From the NCBI GenBank assembly GCA_003451935.1, contig DMJA01000241.1, positions 1 through 5,717 on the forward strand: DNA of 5,717 nucleotides, given 5' to 3'. This document shows, piece after piece, positions 5,673 through 5,717 of this stretch (position 1 is the first letter of the stretch; each line of letters starts with the position of its first letter). The notes beneath the pieces are model-generated. The model was not told where the DNA came from. It saw only the letters and a list, made by a program, of their open reading frames with translations, and did no database searches. This DNA is from Verrucomicrobiota bacterium (lineage in GTDB: Bacteria > Verrucomicrobiota > Kiritimatiellia > CAIQIC01 > Lenti-01). A program made the position numbers and the translations under genes.

Positions 5673-5717
5673 TATTTGGCTTTGCCCGCCCGGCGGGGCG
5701 CATCTGCGATTCGGTGC

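Noticed and set aside
5682..5697. GC-rich near-palindrome (CCCGCC/GGCGGG) near the right edge
   Set aside because: The arms touch with almost no loop and no T-tract follows. In DNA this GC-rich it may be chance.

Overview
The window is GC-rich bacterial DNA, and its reading frames strongly favour G or C in the third position. It holds four intact protein genes. I see no RNA genes, mobile elements, CRISPR arrays or phage genes. The last gene encodes an outer-membrane beta-barrel that ends in Phe, so the host is Gram-negative (diderm). The combination of genes fits many GC-rich diderms. A member of the PVC group (Verrucomicrobiota/Kiritimatiellota-like) is my best guess, but it is weak because no marker gene is present.

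Layout, left to right: (1) 1-180, a non-coding leader with a candidate promoter just before the first gene. (2) 181-1584 (+), a full-length NfeD-type membrane serine protease with a ClpP-class protease domain, five membrane helices and a C-terminal OB-fold. (3) 1596-3257 (+), an MscS-like membrane protein with a secreted coiled-coil N-terminus and what looks like two tandem copies of the MscS beta-domain. Its ribosome binding site overlaps the nfeD stop codon, so the two genes very likely form an operon. (4) 3254-4699 (-), a short-form malic enzyme whose stop codon overlaps the stop codon of the MscS-like gene tail to tail. (5) 4700-4799, a spacer containing a clear Rho-independent terminator for the next gene. 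(6) 4800-5582 (-), a small outer-membrane beta-barrel protein of the phenol-degradation MetA-like type. (7) 5583-5717, its leader and promoter region, with a UTR hairpin, a dyad over the -10 box and a G-quadruplex-capable stretch spanning the -35 box.

The left pair reads as an envelope or membrane-quality module. NfeD proteases usually partner an SPFH (stomatin/flotillin) protein, but here the operon partner is an MscS-type protein. The malic enzyme converts malate to pyruvate and CO2 in central metabolism and has no evident functional link to the membrane pair. The beta-barrel gene lies upstream of the malic enzyme on the same strand but is separated from it by the terminator. The most unusual points are the tandem beta-domain MscS-like protein next to NfeD and the layered sequence elements in the beta-barrel promoter. 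Nothing here is clearly an undescribed multi-gene system.
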